Shown in pieces: positions 37,722 to 46,524 of a stretch of 46,524 nt of DNA. The translations under genes and the position numbers were made by a program. The notes under the pieces are model-generated. The model was not told where the DNA came from. It saw nothing but the letters and a program-made list of their open reading frames with translations, and made no database searches. The DNA is taken from assembly GCA_029261575.1 (NCBI GenBank), contig JAJDBD010000190.1, forward strand, positions 1 to 46,524, written 5' to 3'. The DNA comes from Nitrospinaceae bacterium (GTDB lineage: Bacteria > Nitrospinota > Nitrospinia > Nitrospinales > JACRGP01). Numbering within the stretch: position 1 is the stretch's first letter; every line of letters starts with the position of its first letter.

Positions 37722-38327
37722 TTAGGAAAAGTGTTTCAAACTTTCCTTGATGAGTTGTTCCAAAGAAATTTCGCCGGGGTTTTCCTGGCGGACGCGCTTG
37801 AGAATTTTTTCCGCCTCGGCTTTTTTATATCCCAGATTGGCCAGAGCGGACAAGGCGTCTCCTAGCGCGCCCTCCAGCGGACCGCCGTTGGCGGGAGATT
37901 TTTCGCTCCCCACGCCCTCCAGCAATCCGTCCAGTTTTCCCTTGATCTCCAGCGCCAGGCGTTCGGCGGTTTTTTGTCCCACTCCCGGAATGGCGCTCAG
38001 GCGGACCACGTCGTTTCCTGCCACCGCCGCCGCCAACTCCGGAACGGAAATTCCGGACAAAATGGCCAGCGCCAGTTTGGGTCCCACCTTGTTGATGGAA
38101 ATCAACACCTCGAAAATTTTCAATTCGTCCTCGGTGAAAAAACCAAACAACCGGAGAGCGTTTTCCGTCATGTGCGTGTGGATGTGAAGAGCGACGGGGC
38201 CTTCGAGGTTCGGCAATTTGTAAAAAGTGGACAGCGGAATATTCACCGCATAGCCCACGCCGTTCACGTCGACCACCGCGAGGTTGGGCGATTTTTTGGC
38301 GAGTTGTCCGCGAAGTTGGGCGATCAT
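37722..38327 (-). CDS. ruvA: Holliday junction branch migration protein RuvA
   Basis: [39 protein letters not shown]..., Hh[34 protein letters not shown]. The ORF-track start at 38738 includes an unrelated N-terminal extension. Confidence 0.95.
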   Translation of the reverse strand: MIAQLRGQLAKKSPNLAVVDVNGVGYAVNIPLSTFYKLPNLEGPVALHIHTHMTENALRLFGFFTEDELKIFEVLISINKVGPKLALAILSGISVPELAAAVAGNDVVRLSAIPGVGQKTAERLALEIKGKLDGLLEGVGSEKSPANGGPLEGALGDALSALANLGYKKAEAEKILKRVRQENPGEISLEQLIKESLKHFS

Positions 38328-38338
38328 GTCGAGTCGGA

Positions 38339-38842
38339 TTATTTGAGGTGAGCCTGCAAGCGGGATTTGGTTTTGTAGTTGTGTATGTGGCAAATAGCGA
38401 CGGCCAGGGCGTCCGCCGCGTCGTGCGGTTCCGGCGCCTTGTCCATATGGAGCAGGGCGGCGACCATCATCCGCACCTGATCCTTTTCCGCCCGCCCGTA
38501 ACCCACGGCGGATTGTTTGACCTCCAGCGGAGAGTATTCCGCGATTTCCAAATTGCAATGGGCCGCCGCCAGCAGGGTCACGCCCCGCGCCTGGCCCAGC
38601 TTCAACACCGATTTGACGTTGGTGGCGAAAAACAAATCCTCCACCGCCGCAGCGGTGGGTTCGTGTTCCCGGATCTGGAAGACCAACTGGTCGTAAATCA
38701 ATTTCAGGCGGTCGGGAAAACTCATTTTTGGTTTGCAACGAATGCCTCCCCAGGCCACGGCTTGCAGGCGGCCCCGGGTCTCTTCCACAATTCCAAATCC
38801 GGTGCAGTTGCTTCCGGGATCGATTCCCAAAACGCGCATCAT
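38339..38842 (-). CDS. ruvC: Holliday junction resolvase RuvC
   Basis: MMRVLGIDPGSNCTGFGIVE, AAAVEDLFFATNVKSVLKLGQARGV. True start about 38842 rather than 39007. Confidence 0.96.
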   Translation of the reverse strand: MMRVLGIDPGSNCTGFGIVEETRGRLQAVAWGGIRCKPKMSFPDRLKLIYDQLVFQIREHEPTAAAVEDLFFATNVKSVLKLGQARGVTLLAAAHCNLEIAEYSPLEVKQSAVGYGRAEKDQVRMMVAALLHMDKAPEPHDAADALAVAICHIHNYKTKSRLQAHLK

Positions 38843-38960
38843 GGGGTTTCGTTTCCTTCGGTTGGAGATTGTAGAGGGGTTGAGAATAGAGAATAGAGAA
38901 TCGAGGATCGAAGCGATCCGGTTGAGTAAGGCCGGGCTAAAAAAATGGCGGAGGTTGGAG

Positions 38961-39716
38961 CTAGGATTCCTGATCCAAAGCCGCCATGACCTCGTCCGAA
39001 ATATCAAAATTGGAATAAACTTTTTGAACGTCGTCGTGATCTTCCAGAAGGTCCATGAGCTTGAGGATCGAGCGGGCGTTTTTTTCGTCCACCTCCATCG
39101 TGTTGTCGGGGATTTGCGCCAGCTCGGCGGAAATGGTGGGGACGTCTTTTTCTTCCAGAGCTATGCAGACGTTGTGGAAATGTTCCATGGAAGTGACGAT
39201 TTCAAAATGGTTCTCGTTGTTTTGCAAATCGTCGGCGCCCGCCTCCAGAACCAGTTCCATGAACTGGTCCTCGTCGCGGCCCTTGGCCTCCACCACGATC
39301 AAACCTTTTCTCTGAAACATCCAGTTTACGCATCCGTTTTCGCCGATGTTGCCGCCGTTTTTTCCAAACAGGGTGCGAAGCTCGCTCACCGTCCGGTTCT
39401 TGTTGTCGGTCACCGCTTCCACAAGAATGGCCACGCCGCCCGAACCGTAACCCTCGTAACCGATTTCCTCGTAATTGGCGCCTTCCAACTCGCCGGTGCC
39501 CTTTTTAATGGCGCGTTGGATATTGTCCTGAGGCATGTTGACGGATTTGGCGGAGAGCACAGCGGTGCGCAGGCGCGGATTGGCTTCGACGTCGCCGCCG
39601 CCCACCCGGGCCGCAACCGTGATTTCCTTGATGATTTTCGTGAAAACCTTGCCGCGTTTGGAATCCGTCGCCGCTTTCTTGTGCTTTATGGTAGACCATT
39701 TGGAATGTCCGGACAC
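38961..39716 (-). CDS. yebC: YebC/PmpR-family regulator
   Basis: [75 protein letters not shown]. Confidence 0.97.
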   Translation of the reverse strand: MSGHSKWSTIKHKKAATDSKRGKVFTKIIKEITVAARVGGGDVEANPRLRTAVLSAKSVNMPQDNIQRAIKKGTGELEGANYEEIGYEGYGSGGVAILVEAVTDNKNRTVSELRTLFGKNGGNIGENGCVNWMFQRKGLIVVEAKGRDEDQFMELVLEAGADDLQNNENHFEIVTSMEHFHNVCIALEEKDVPTISAELAQIPDNTMEVDEKNARSILKLMDLLEDHDDVQKVYSNFDISDEVMAALDQES

Positions 39717-39904
39717 GCTTTAACCCCTCCAAAATTATTTCTCTGCCGGTAATTTACCATAGAATGTTTTATTGCGTAAGGGTCCAATTTTAAATGGACG
39801 GGAGGCCGGTCGATAAAAGATTGATGAGAACGTCTCGGCGTTTCAATTTATCCGGCCCTGCGTTAAACTTTGTAACGATAAAAAATATTCGGAGCGACAA
39901 CAAC

Positions 39905-40576
39905 GTGACGTCGAACAAGGTAAACATTTTAATATCGGGGAAAACCGTTCAGGCCACCGAGGGCGAAACCATCGTCCGGGCGCTGTGGTCCGCGGGCTTG
40001 GGCGGACTGGTAGAAGTCGGATGCGCCGGCGGCGTGTGCGGCGCCTGCACCGTCACCGTTCGGTTTTCCGACGGGCGGCCCGGCGGTACGGACTTGGCCT
40101 GCATGCGGCCCGTAGAGGAAGGCATGGAAATTTTTCCCTGTCCGGTGGAAACCCAATCCGTTCCCGCTCCCCAGGCCGACCCCACGGCGGTAAAAATCCG
40201 CGCCGCGTTTCCCACCCTGGACCGTTGCACGAAATGTGGAAGTTGCACCACAGCCTGTCCCATGTCCATCCCCGTGATGGACTCGGTTTTAAGAATGCAA
40301 TCCGGAAACTTCGAGGTCGTCGCCGAGGATTTCACCACCTGCATCCATTGCGGGTTGTGCCGCTTTGTGTGCGAGGACAAAGTTAAGCCACACTCCATGG
40401 GGATGTGGGTGCGCCGCTCGTTGGGTATGAGCCGGACTGAATCGCTGAATGAAGCTCCACAGCCCGACTTTTGTTCGGAGAAGGACGCGGAAAAGGAGTG
40501 GGAATGGTTATTGGCCGACGATTCTGAAGAGCGTTTGTGCCGCGCCAAAACTTTTCGCGAAACGGGGAGGTTGTGA
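39905..40576 (+). CDS. Succinate dehydrogenase/fumarate reductase iron-sulfur subunit-like protein
   Basis: 2Fe-2S motif VGCAGGVCGACTVTV, cluster motifs CTKCGSCTTACP and CIHCGLCRFVC. GTG at 39905 with GGAG upstream preferred over ATG at 39794. Confidence 0.88.
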   Translation: MTSNKVNILISGKTVQATEGETIVRALWSAGLGGLVEVGCAGGVCGACTVTVRFSDGRPGGTDLACMRPVEEGMEIFPCPVETQSVPAPQADPTAVKIRAAFPTLDRCTKCGSCTTACPMSIPVMDSVLRMQSGNFEVVAEDFTTCIHCGLCRFVCEDKVKPHSMGMWVRRSLGMSRTESLNEAPQPDFCSEKDAEKEWEWLLADDSEERLCRAKTFRETGRL

Positions 40577-40581
40577 CGCCG

Positions 40582-42264
40582 ATGGAATGGGCGAGCGATT
40601 CTCTCCAAAAAGTCGACCAGACCCGGGCCGCGCGCATGAAACAAAGCGCGCCTGTTTTAAGCGACGCGGATAAGGACGAACTGTTGCGCGAGTTTCATCC
40701 CGACTTCGTGGGGATGAAACGGTCCGTGCGCGTGGGACCCAATGCGGGCGATCAGGAATTTCCTAACGAACTGGCCGATTTGCTGGAAGCCGACAGTCCA
40801 CTGCCCGAAGATTTTCAACCGCGCGCCGATATCGAAACCGACGTCCTGATTGTCGGGGGCGGCGGGGCGGGCGTATCGGCGGCGCTGGCGTTGGAGGGTT
40901 CCGGGCTCACCGTTCATCTGGCGACCAAGTTGCGGCTGGGCGATTCCAACACCGTCATGGCCGAAGGCGGCATTCAGGCCGCGCTTGGTCCGGAGGATTC
41001 TTCGCGCAGGCATTTCGCCGACGCCCTGGCGGGCGGTCATGGAAAAAACGATCCGGCGCTTTTGCGCGCGCTGTGCGAGGCGGGTCCAACGGCTATCGAC
41101 TGGTTGACCTGTCTGGGTTGCATGTTCGATCAAAATCCCGACGGAACCTATCGCCTGCGTTCCGGCGGCGGCACCTCCACGCCCCGCGTGCTGGCTTGCC
41201 GGGATTACACCGGCCTGGAGATCATGCGCGTACTGCGCGACGCTTTGACGCAGGGAAGCGCGAACTTGCTGGAACATCATTCCGCCGTGGAACTTCTGGA
41301 CAACGGCCAGGGGCAGACCAGCGGCGCGGTATTGTGGAATTCCAAAACCCGCCGATGGGTAACGGTTTCGGCGCGCGCCGTCCTGTTGGCAACCGGAGGA
41401 AGCGGTCGCCTGCATTTTCAAGGGTTCCCGACGTCCAACCATTTCGGCGCCACCGGCGACGGATTGATACTGGCCTACCGGCAGGGACGCCCGTTGGTCC
41501 ACGCGCACACGTTTCAATATCATCCGTCCGGAGCGAGTTACCCGGAAGCGTTGGCGGGACAATTGGTGACGGAGTCCATACGCTCCATCGGCGCTCAGCT
41601 TTTAAATAAAGATGGAGAACAATTTGTCGAAGAGTTGACGTTTCGCGACGTGGTGGCCTCCGCCATCATCCGCGAAGTCGTGGAAGACCGGGGCGTCAAA
41701 ACCCCCACCGCGCGGCGCGGCGTCTGGCTGGACACGCCGGTGATTGAATTGAAATCCGGCGAAGGGACGATAAGGCGCCAATTCCCCGGACTCGTCCACC
41801 GGTTCGAACGTTACGGGATTGACCCGGCGCAACAGCCTATACTGGTCTATCCCACCCTGCATTATCAAAACGGCGGAGTTAAAATCGACTCCGACGGGCG
41901 AACCGACAACGTTGGCTTGTGGGCGGCGGGGGAGGTCACTGGCGGTTTGCATGGGACCAATCGGCTAATGGGCAATTCCCTGCTGGACATTACGGTGTTT
42001 GGAAAGCGGGCGGCGGAATCGATTAAAAATAATTTGCCGAAACGCGAGGCGCTGACGCTGGGTGCCTTGAAGCGGTTCCGCGAAGAATTAAAATCTCTTG
42101 ATCATAGGCCGACGGAAACCTCGCCGATCCTGTTTCCCAAAGAGTCGGGAATGAAACTGGAAATTGATTCCGAAGTGGAGGCCGGGACGAAGACGGACGC
42201 TTCATCCAGGCAACAAGAAACAAAAACCTACGAACCCCCTGACCCATTCGCGGGACGGTTTTAA
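40582..42264 (+). CDS. SdhA/FrdA-like FAD flavoprotein
   Basis: TDVLIVGGGGAGVSAALALEGSGLTVHLATK, MAEGGIQAALG, PTLHYQNGGVKIDSDGRTDNVGLWAAGEVTGGLHGTNRLMGNSLLD. GTG at 40573 also possible. Confidence 0.9.
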   Translation: MEWASDSLQKVDQTRAARMKQSAPVLSDADKDELLREFHPDFVGMKRSVRVGPNAGDQEFPNELADLLEADSPLPEDFQPRADIETDVLIVGGGGAGVSAALALEGSGLTVHLATKLRLGDSNTVMAEGGIQAALGPEDSSRRHFADALAGGHGKNDPALLRALCEAGPTAIDWLTCLGCMFDQNPDGTYRLRSGGGTSTPRVLACRDYTGLEIMRVLRDALTQGSANLLEHHSAVELLDNGQGQTSGAVLWNSKTRRWVTVSARAVLLATGGSGRLHFQGFPTSNHFGATGDGLILAYRQGRPLVHAHTFQYHPSGASYPEALAGQLVTESIRSIGAQLLNKDGEQFVEELTFRDVVASAIIREVVEDRGVKTPTARRGVWLDTPVIELKSGEGTIRRQFPGLVHRFERYGIDPAQQPILVYPTLHYQNGGVKIDSDGRTDNVGLWAAGEVTGGLHGTNRLMGNSLLDITVFGKRAAESIKNNLPKREALTLGALKRFREELKSLDHRPTETSPILFPKESGMKLEIDSEVEAGTKTDASSRQQETKTYEPPDPFAGRF

Positions 42265-42297
42265 TGAAGAACCCCGCCGCAAGCGCCGGGGTATCAT

Positions 42298-42466
42298 GTC
42301 ATTGCGAGGAGCGTTAGCGACGCGGCAATCCACCGGGGACGCCCCCGGAGGCAGAGTTTGAGACGCCAAACTCACTGAAACCCGAGCCGCTTTCCTTAAA
42401 TGTTCACTAATTGCCTGCGGGCGCTTGCCCGCCTGGATTGCTTCGGCTAAATGGCCTCGCAATGAC
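42298..42466. repeat. Composite palindromic repeat C: outer GTCATTGCGAGG...CCTCGCAATGAC arms with a REP/BIME-like element inside
   Basis: Outer arms 42298-42309 and 42455-42466 (12/12), inner arms GCAATCC/GGATTGC; inside: CCGGGG-ACGC-CCCCGG (42333-42348), GAGTTTG-AGACGC-CAAACTC (42354-42373), GCGGGC-GCTT-GCCCGC (42417-42432). Confidence 0.75.
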
Positions 42467-42527
42467 GAATGCCCCAGGGGCGGGGTATTGAACCCGAAAA
42501 CCAAATAAAATCACGGGATAATAAAAT

Positions 42528-43043
42528 ATGGAATGGATACTGGCGGTCGGCGTTGTGGCGGTCGCGATTTTTTTATTCAAAAAAAGAAAAAGGCCCGCAG
42601 GCGCCGTTCGGGCCGCGCTGGAAAAATTGGGCGCCGAATATAAAATTATCGGCGACGTCCAGGTTTCCAGTCCTAAAGGAATGCTCCGTCTCGACCACGC
42701 AGCGGTTTCGCCCTATGGAATTTTCGTGATTACGGAAGTCAAGGAGTCGGGTAACGTGAGAGGGAATGCGTCGGAGCGGGAATGGTCCATATCCAGAGAG
42801 GAAACGATTTACAATCCCCTGTGGCGAAACCGGACCCTGGTCAACGCGCTGGAAGAAAAATTGGGAAAGAACAAATACCTGCCCATCGTGGTGTTCGCCA
42901 ACGCGTCGTTGAAACAGGATTATGGCAAGGACGCCGTCGAGTATTCCGGCCTGATCCCCCGCATCCGGTTTTTCACCAACCCGGTCATGTCGCCGGAACA
43001 AGTGGAAGAAATCATTAACCGCCTCCACGGCCTGCGCGGCTGA
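42528..43043 (+). CDS. NERD-domain-like membrane-anchored protein
   Basis: N-terminal TM (WILAVGVVAVAIFLF), then NERD-like LRLDHAAVSPYGIFVITEVKESGNVRGNASEREWSIS...NPLWRNRTLVNALEE. Confidence 0.75.
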   Translation: MEWILAVGVVAVAIFLFKKRKRPAGAVRAALEKLGAEYKIIGDVQVSSPKGMLRLDHAAVSPYGIFVITEVKESGNVRGNASEREWSISREETIYNPLWRNRTLVNALEEKLGKNKYLPIVVFANASLKQDYGKDAVEYSGLIPRIRFFTNPVMSPEQVEEIINRLHGLRG

Positions 43044-43205
43044 CCGCCTACTGCTCTTTCCCACCTCCGCCGGGGCGCCGGCAGGCAAATGTGACCTACT
43101 CACCGAAAAGCAGTCTAGATTATGCCGCCAAGTCATTGTTCCGCTTTTCACCGCCGACGGACACCCGTCAACCGATCATGTGAATTTAAAACCCTGGCAA
43201 CTCAA

Positions 43206-43601
43206 TCAATATTTGAAATCTTTTCCTGCGGAGACAACTTTATTTACAGCGTCCAAAAGCTTATCTTTATCGACCGGTTTTACTAAGTAATTTTTGCAAC
43301 CTCGCTCTAAAAGAGAAACGGCCATTTCAGTATCAGCGAATCCCGTGACCACAATTACGGGGATACCAGGAGCTTCCCTTCTAAAATATTCAATACATTC
43401 CAAACCGTCGACTTTTGGCATGCGAATATCGCATAAAATCACGCCCACACTGACCAAATGGTCTTCGGATTTCAGAGTATTTATGGCCTCTTCGCCATTT
43501 TCAGCTTCTAAAATATTATACTTTTCCGACTCCAAACAAAGTTTTAAGGAGTCCCTGACGTCCTTTTCATCGTCAACGATTAAAACTTTTCCTTTCGCCA
43601 T
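43206..43601 (-). CDS. Response regulator receiver domain protein (stand-alone REC)
   Basis: VLIVDDEKDVRDSLKLCLESEKYNILEAENGEEAI...VILCDIRMPKVDGLECI...VIVVTGFADTEMAVSLLERGCKNYLVKPVDKDKL. Confidence 0.95.
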   Translation of the reverse strand: MAKGKVLIVDDEKDVRDSLKLCLESEKYNILEAENGEEAINTLKSEDHLVSVGVILCDIRMPKVDGLECIEYFRREAPGIPVIVVTGFADTEMAVSLLERGCKNYLVKPVDKDKLLDAVNKVVSAGKDFKY

Positions 43602-43693
43602 ATCAATAACCCCTTTTAGGAAACCGCCTAAAGCTTATAGAAAAATACTGACTGGCCAATCCCCAATTGAAAAGGCCAATCTTTCCTGCCGTA

Positions 43694-46429
43694 TTAATTC
43701 AATCCCGAGAAGTTGGCGGAGCTGAAGGCGCGGCTGTCCTGCATGTCGCCGATGAACTCCATCGCAAAGCCGGTGGCGGAGGACGAAATCACAATCGCTC
43801 CCCAGAACGTTAACGCTCTAATGTCCCCAAAGCCGCTGCCGGAAATGCTCGCGCCTCCCAGTTTCACTAACGGGTTGGTTGCTTTGGAACTGAACCCAAG
43901 GTTTCCCGTCCCCATCCCAGAGCTGTCGATGATCAAAAACCGGTCTCCGGGATTGCTGACTGGACCAAAGAAAAAGTTAGTTGTGGTGATGAACGCTCTT
44001 TGCACATTTCCGGACATTACCGTAAACTCCAGCGATCCCTGCAGGCTGCCGTCCGTATTCAGGGCGGTCATGACAACGCCGACGGTCGAGTTCATCCCGG
44101 AAAGCGAGGCGTGGCCGACGGAGATGAACGTGTATATACCCGCCTCGGATTGCCAGTAGGGCGACACGACGTCGAACGGCGGTAAAAAGGCGGAAGGGGC
44201 CGAAGGCTGGGGTATCAAATATTTAATCACAAAGGAGTCGAATGACCCCCCTAGAGTTGAATCAATCGGGCTCACTGTCGGAAAATCCGTGGAAGATGTA
44301 CCTCCTACAACATAGGCATTTCCCGAAGAATCCACGGCAATGCCCATTCCATCCTCAACGGTCGCGCCACCCAGATAAGTGGATAAAGTCAGCGTCGAAC
44401 CGGTCGCATTCAATATAGAAACGTAACCGTCTTGTGTCCCTCCCAGGGTTGAATCGATGGATCCTCCCACAAACGGGAAGTCAGTTGAAGTTGTACTTCC
44501 TGTAACATAGGCATTTCCCGAAGAATCCACGGCAATACCACCTCCAAAGGAAGTCTCATCACTTGCGCCCCCCAGATAAGTGGAATAAACCAGCGCCGAA
44601 CCGACGGCGTTCAATTTAGAAACAAAACCGTCTTGCGTCCCACCAAGTGTGGAATCGATGGCACTCACAGTCGGAAAGTCCGAGGAACCTGTAAAACCTG
44701 TAACGTAAGCGTTTCCCGAAGAGTCCACGGCAATATCTTTTCCAATGTCAGAAACCGTGCCTCCAAGGTAAGTGGAATAGGTCAGCGCCGAACCGGCCGC
44801 ATTCAATTTAGACACAAACGCGTCCGTCCCATCCTGAGAGGAATCAACGCCTCCCACAAACGGGAAGTCCGAGGAATCGGTTTGTCCTGTAACATAAGCA
44901 TTACCGGATGAATCCACTACAATTCCCCATACAATATCAGAAGAACCGGCGCCCCCCAGATAGGTGGAATAAGTCAGCGCCGAACCCGCCGCATTTAACT
45001 TGGATACGAAACCGTCTTGCGCCCCACCAAGTGTGGAATCGATGGCGCTCACAGTCGGAAAGTCCGAGGAGGTTGTATGTCCTGTAACGTAAGCGTTGCC
45101 CGATGTATCCACGGTAATACCCTCTCCCCGTTCAACGGCCGTGCCTCCAAGGTAAGTAGAATAAGTCAGCGCCGAACCCGCCGCATTCAACTTGGACACA
45201 AAGGCGTCGGTTGAATTCTGGGTCGTATCGAGTGCGCCCCCCGTGGTCGGAAAATCTGAGGAAGTCGTTTGGCCTGTAACATAAGCGTTGCCCGATGAAT
45301 CCACGGCAATTTCACTCGCTAATTCAAAGGACACGCCCCCCAAATAAGTGGAATAAGTCAGAGCCGAACCCGCGGCGTTCAACTTGAACACGAAGGCGTC
45401 TCTTGTCCCCCCCCGGGTGGAATCAATGGAGCCCCCCACAAAAGGAAAGTCCGAGGACAGGGTTTGCCCCGTAACGTAAACGTTTTCCGAAGAATCCACG
45501 GCAATGCCATATCCATGATCAAAAGCAGATCCTCCCAGATAAGTGGAAAACGACACACTGGGATCGATCACCAGACTTTTTCCCTGATCGTACTCGCCGA
45601 TACGGAAACCGACAAGATCCTCGCCCAGCAAAACGTAACGGCCCTGAACGGGAATTCGTTTTTCACCGACCAATTGATAAATAACCGGAGCGTTTTGCAC
45701 GACGCGTCCTGATTCCACTTTAAGAATCAGGTTGCCCGACTCGTCAATTTCTACCGCGTCCTGTCCCTCGAATTTTATTTTAATGATATCCGGGTCGGCT
45801 CCGGGCGAAACAACAAAATCGTATTCCAACCGGCGCGGGTTGCCGTAATAGATCAGGTCGATTCCGGGATAAGCCTCCTCGTAGCGCACCCGGCCATAGT
45901 TTGTTATTTCCGTCAGCCATTTCTCAGGATCGGAGCCGATGAAGTAATTACTTTTGGTAATCAGTTCGTCCTCGCCGAGCATTTTTGGCGAAGGGTTGGC
46001 GTTCAACAAACTCATACTCACAACAGCGCGCCGGGTTTCGCTATTTTCAAGAGAAACTTTTTTAACGGAATCGGTTGCCGCCTTTGCCGGTCCTATCGGA
46101 AGAGCCATCACCGCCGATTGCGGAGTCAGAAACAGGGAGTAACCCTTGTCCCGCGCCAGGAACTTTACCCGCTCGTCCGTCTGGCCGACGTTGGCCTCGA
46201 AGCGGATGGGAAGCTTGCCGTAGGAATCGCTCAGCCGAGCATTTATCTCAGGCTTAGCCGGATTGGAAATTTTTTCAGGCGTGGGTTCAGAATCGAAGTT
46301 TTTATTCTGGAACGTTTTGGAATACAGGAAAACTGAAAAGACAAGGCAAGAAAATAGCAGGACGGGTAACGAGAGTTTTGAACCCAACATATCTCCCCCT
46401 GGATATAGAAATAGAACAAGCCGATACAA
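43694..46429 (-). CDS. SBBP-repeat beta-propeller protein, exported
   Basis: N-terminal hydrophobic segment, LPIRFEANVGQTDERVKFLARDKGYSLFLTPQSAVMAL block, then seven SBBP-type repeats (YSTYLGG...GIAVDSSGNAYVTGQTTSSDFPT...DAFVSKLNAAGSALT). Confidence 0.92.
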   Translation of the reverse strand: MYRLVLFLYPGGDMLGSKLSLPVLLFSCLVFSVFLYSKTFQNKNFDSEPTPEKISNPAKPEINARLSDSYGKLPIRFEANVGQTDERVKFLARDKGYSLFLTPQSAVMALPIGPAKAATDSVKKVSLENSETRRAVVSMSLLNANPSPKMLGEDELITKSNYFIGSDPEKWLTEITNYGRVRYEEAYPGIDLIYYGNPRRLEYDFVVSPGADPDIIKIKFEGQDAVEIDESGNLILKVESGRVVQNAPVIYQLVGEKRIPVQGRYVLLGEDLVGFRIGEYDQGKSLVIDPSVSFSTYLGGSAFDHGYGIAVDSSENVYVTGQTLSSDFPFVGGSIDSTRGGTRDAFVFKLNAAGSALTYSTYLGGVSFELASEIAVDSSGNAYVTGQTTSSDFPTTGGALDTTQNSTDAFVSKLNAAGSALTYSTYLGGTAVERGEGITVDTSGNAYVTGHTTSSDFPTVSAIDSTLGGAQDGFVSKLNAAGSALTYSTYLGGAGSSDIVWGIVVDSSGNAYVTGQTDSSDFPFVGGVDSSQDGTDAFVSKLNAAGSALTYSTYLGGTVSDIGKDIAVDSSGNAYVTGFTGSSDFPTVSAIDSTLGGTQDGFVSKLNAVGSALVYSTYLGGASDETSFGGGIAVDSSGNAYVTGSTTSTDFPFVGGSIDSTLGGTQDGYVSILNATGSTLTLSTYLGGATVEDGMGIAVDSSGNAYVVGGTSSTDFPTVSPIDSTLGGSFDSFVIKYLIPQPSAPSAFLPPFDVVSPYWQSEAGIYTFISVGHASLSGMNSTVGVVMTALNTDGSLQGSLEFTVMSGNVQRAFITTTNFFFGPVSNPGDRFLIIDSSGMGTGNLGFSSKATNPLVKLGGASISGSGFGDIRALTFWGAIVISSSATGFAMEFIGDMQDSRAFSSANFSGLN
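44215..45556 (-). repeat. In-frame tandem coding repeats, 7 units of about 63-66 codons
   Basis: Repeated 'SSTYLGG...DSSGNAYVTG...FVSKLNAAGSALTY' units visible in both protein and DNA (e.g. agataagtggaataagtcagcgccgaacc recurring). Confidence 0.88.
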
Positions 46430-46524
46430 ACTGGCTCAAGGTTAAATTCTTATTTCTATAGGTCAAAAACTTACAATAAATACGTAAGTCTTTTGTTGGA
46501 TAATGTTGGAACACCATTTACCCG

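Noticed and set aside
38328-38738. N-terminal extension of the RuvA ORF in the ORF track
   Set aside because: Low-complexity Gly/Arg-rich translation overlapping ruvC; canonical RuvA begins MIAQLRG at 38327.
38733-39752. 339-aa plus-strand ORF
   Set aside because: Antisense to yebC and the start of ruvC, both of which are clear.
40657-41562. 301-aa minus-strand ORF
   Set aside because: Antisense to the SdhA-like flavoprotein gene.
44215-45556. Regularly spaced repeats that might suggest a CRISPR-like array
   Set aside because: Units are about 190 bp, in frame, and encode SBBP propeller repeats. No 25-40 bp repeats with unique spacers, and no cas genes in the window.
1-46524. tRNA/rRNA genes, prophage, integrase or defence islands
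   Set aside because: None recognised by eye. A dedicated search (tRNAscan-SE, Infernal, DefenseFinder) would be needed to rule them out.

Overview
46.5 kb bacterial chromosomal window, fairly GC-rich, mostly housekeeping genes. Gene content (multiheme and porin cytochromes, FlgM, SBBP and LRR proteins) would fit a Nitrospinota or deltaproteobacterial-like genome, but that is inference only. Confident content includes glnS (runs off the left edge), gltX, recG, a bifunctional RelA/SpoT enzyme, rpmB, flgM, a DHH-CBS-tRNA nucleotidyltransferase fusion, an S41 peptidase, hicBA, yebC-ruvC-ruvA-ruvB, a two-gene SdhB/SdhA-like oxidoreductase and a large SBBP-repeat protein. The most interesting signals are: (1) a family of intergenic REP/BIME-like elements (about 7.3, 20.7, 22.0 and 42.3 kb) made of paired hairpins with compensatory stem changes and GTAG/GGAG-type flanks, one of which supplies the stop codon of an AAA+ gene and one of which sits inside a second palindromic repeat; (2) a cytoplasmic beta-propeller plus Ycf46-like AAA+ pair; (3) a protoglobin-PsiE-like fusion next to a Cyc2-like cytochrome-porin; (4) a metallophosphatase-tetraheme cytochrome fusion; (5) an SPL-like radical SAM protein with non-canonical cysteine spacing beside a COG3044-type ATPase. 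All family assignments were made by eye from the translations. No database search was run.
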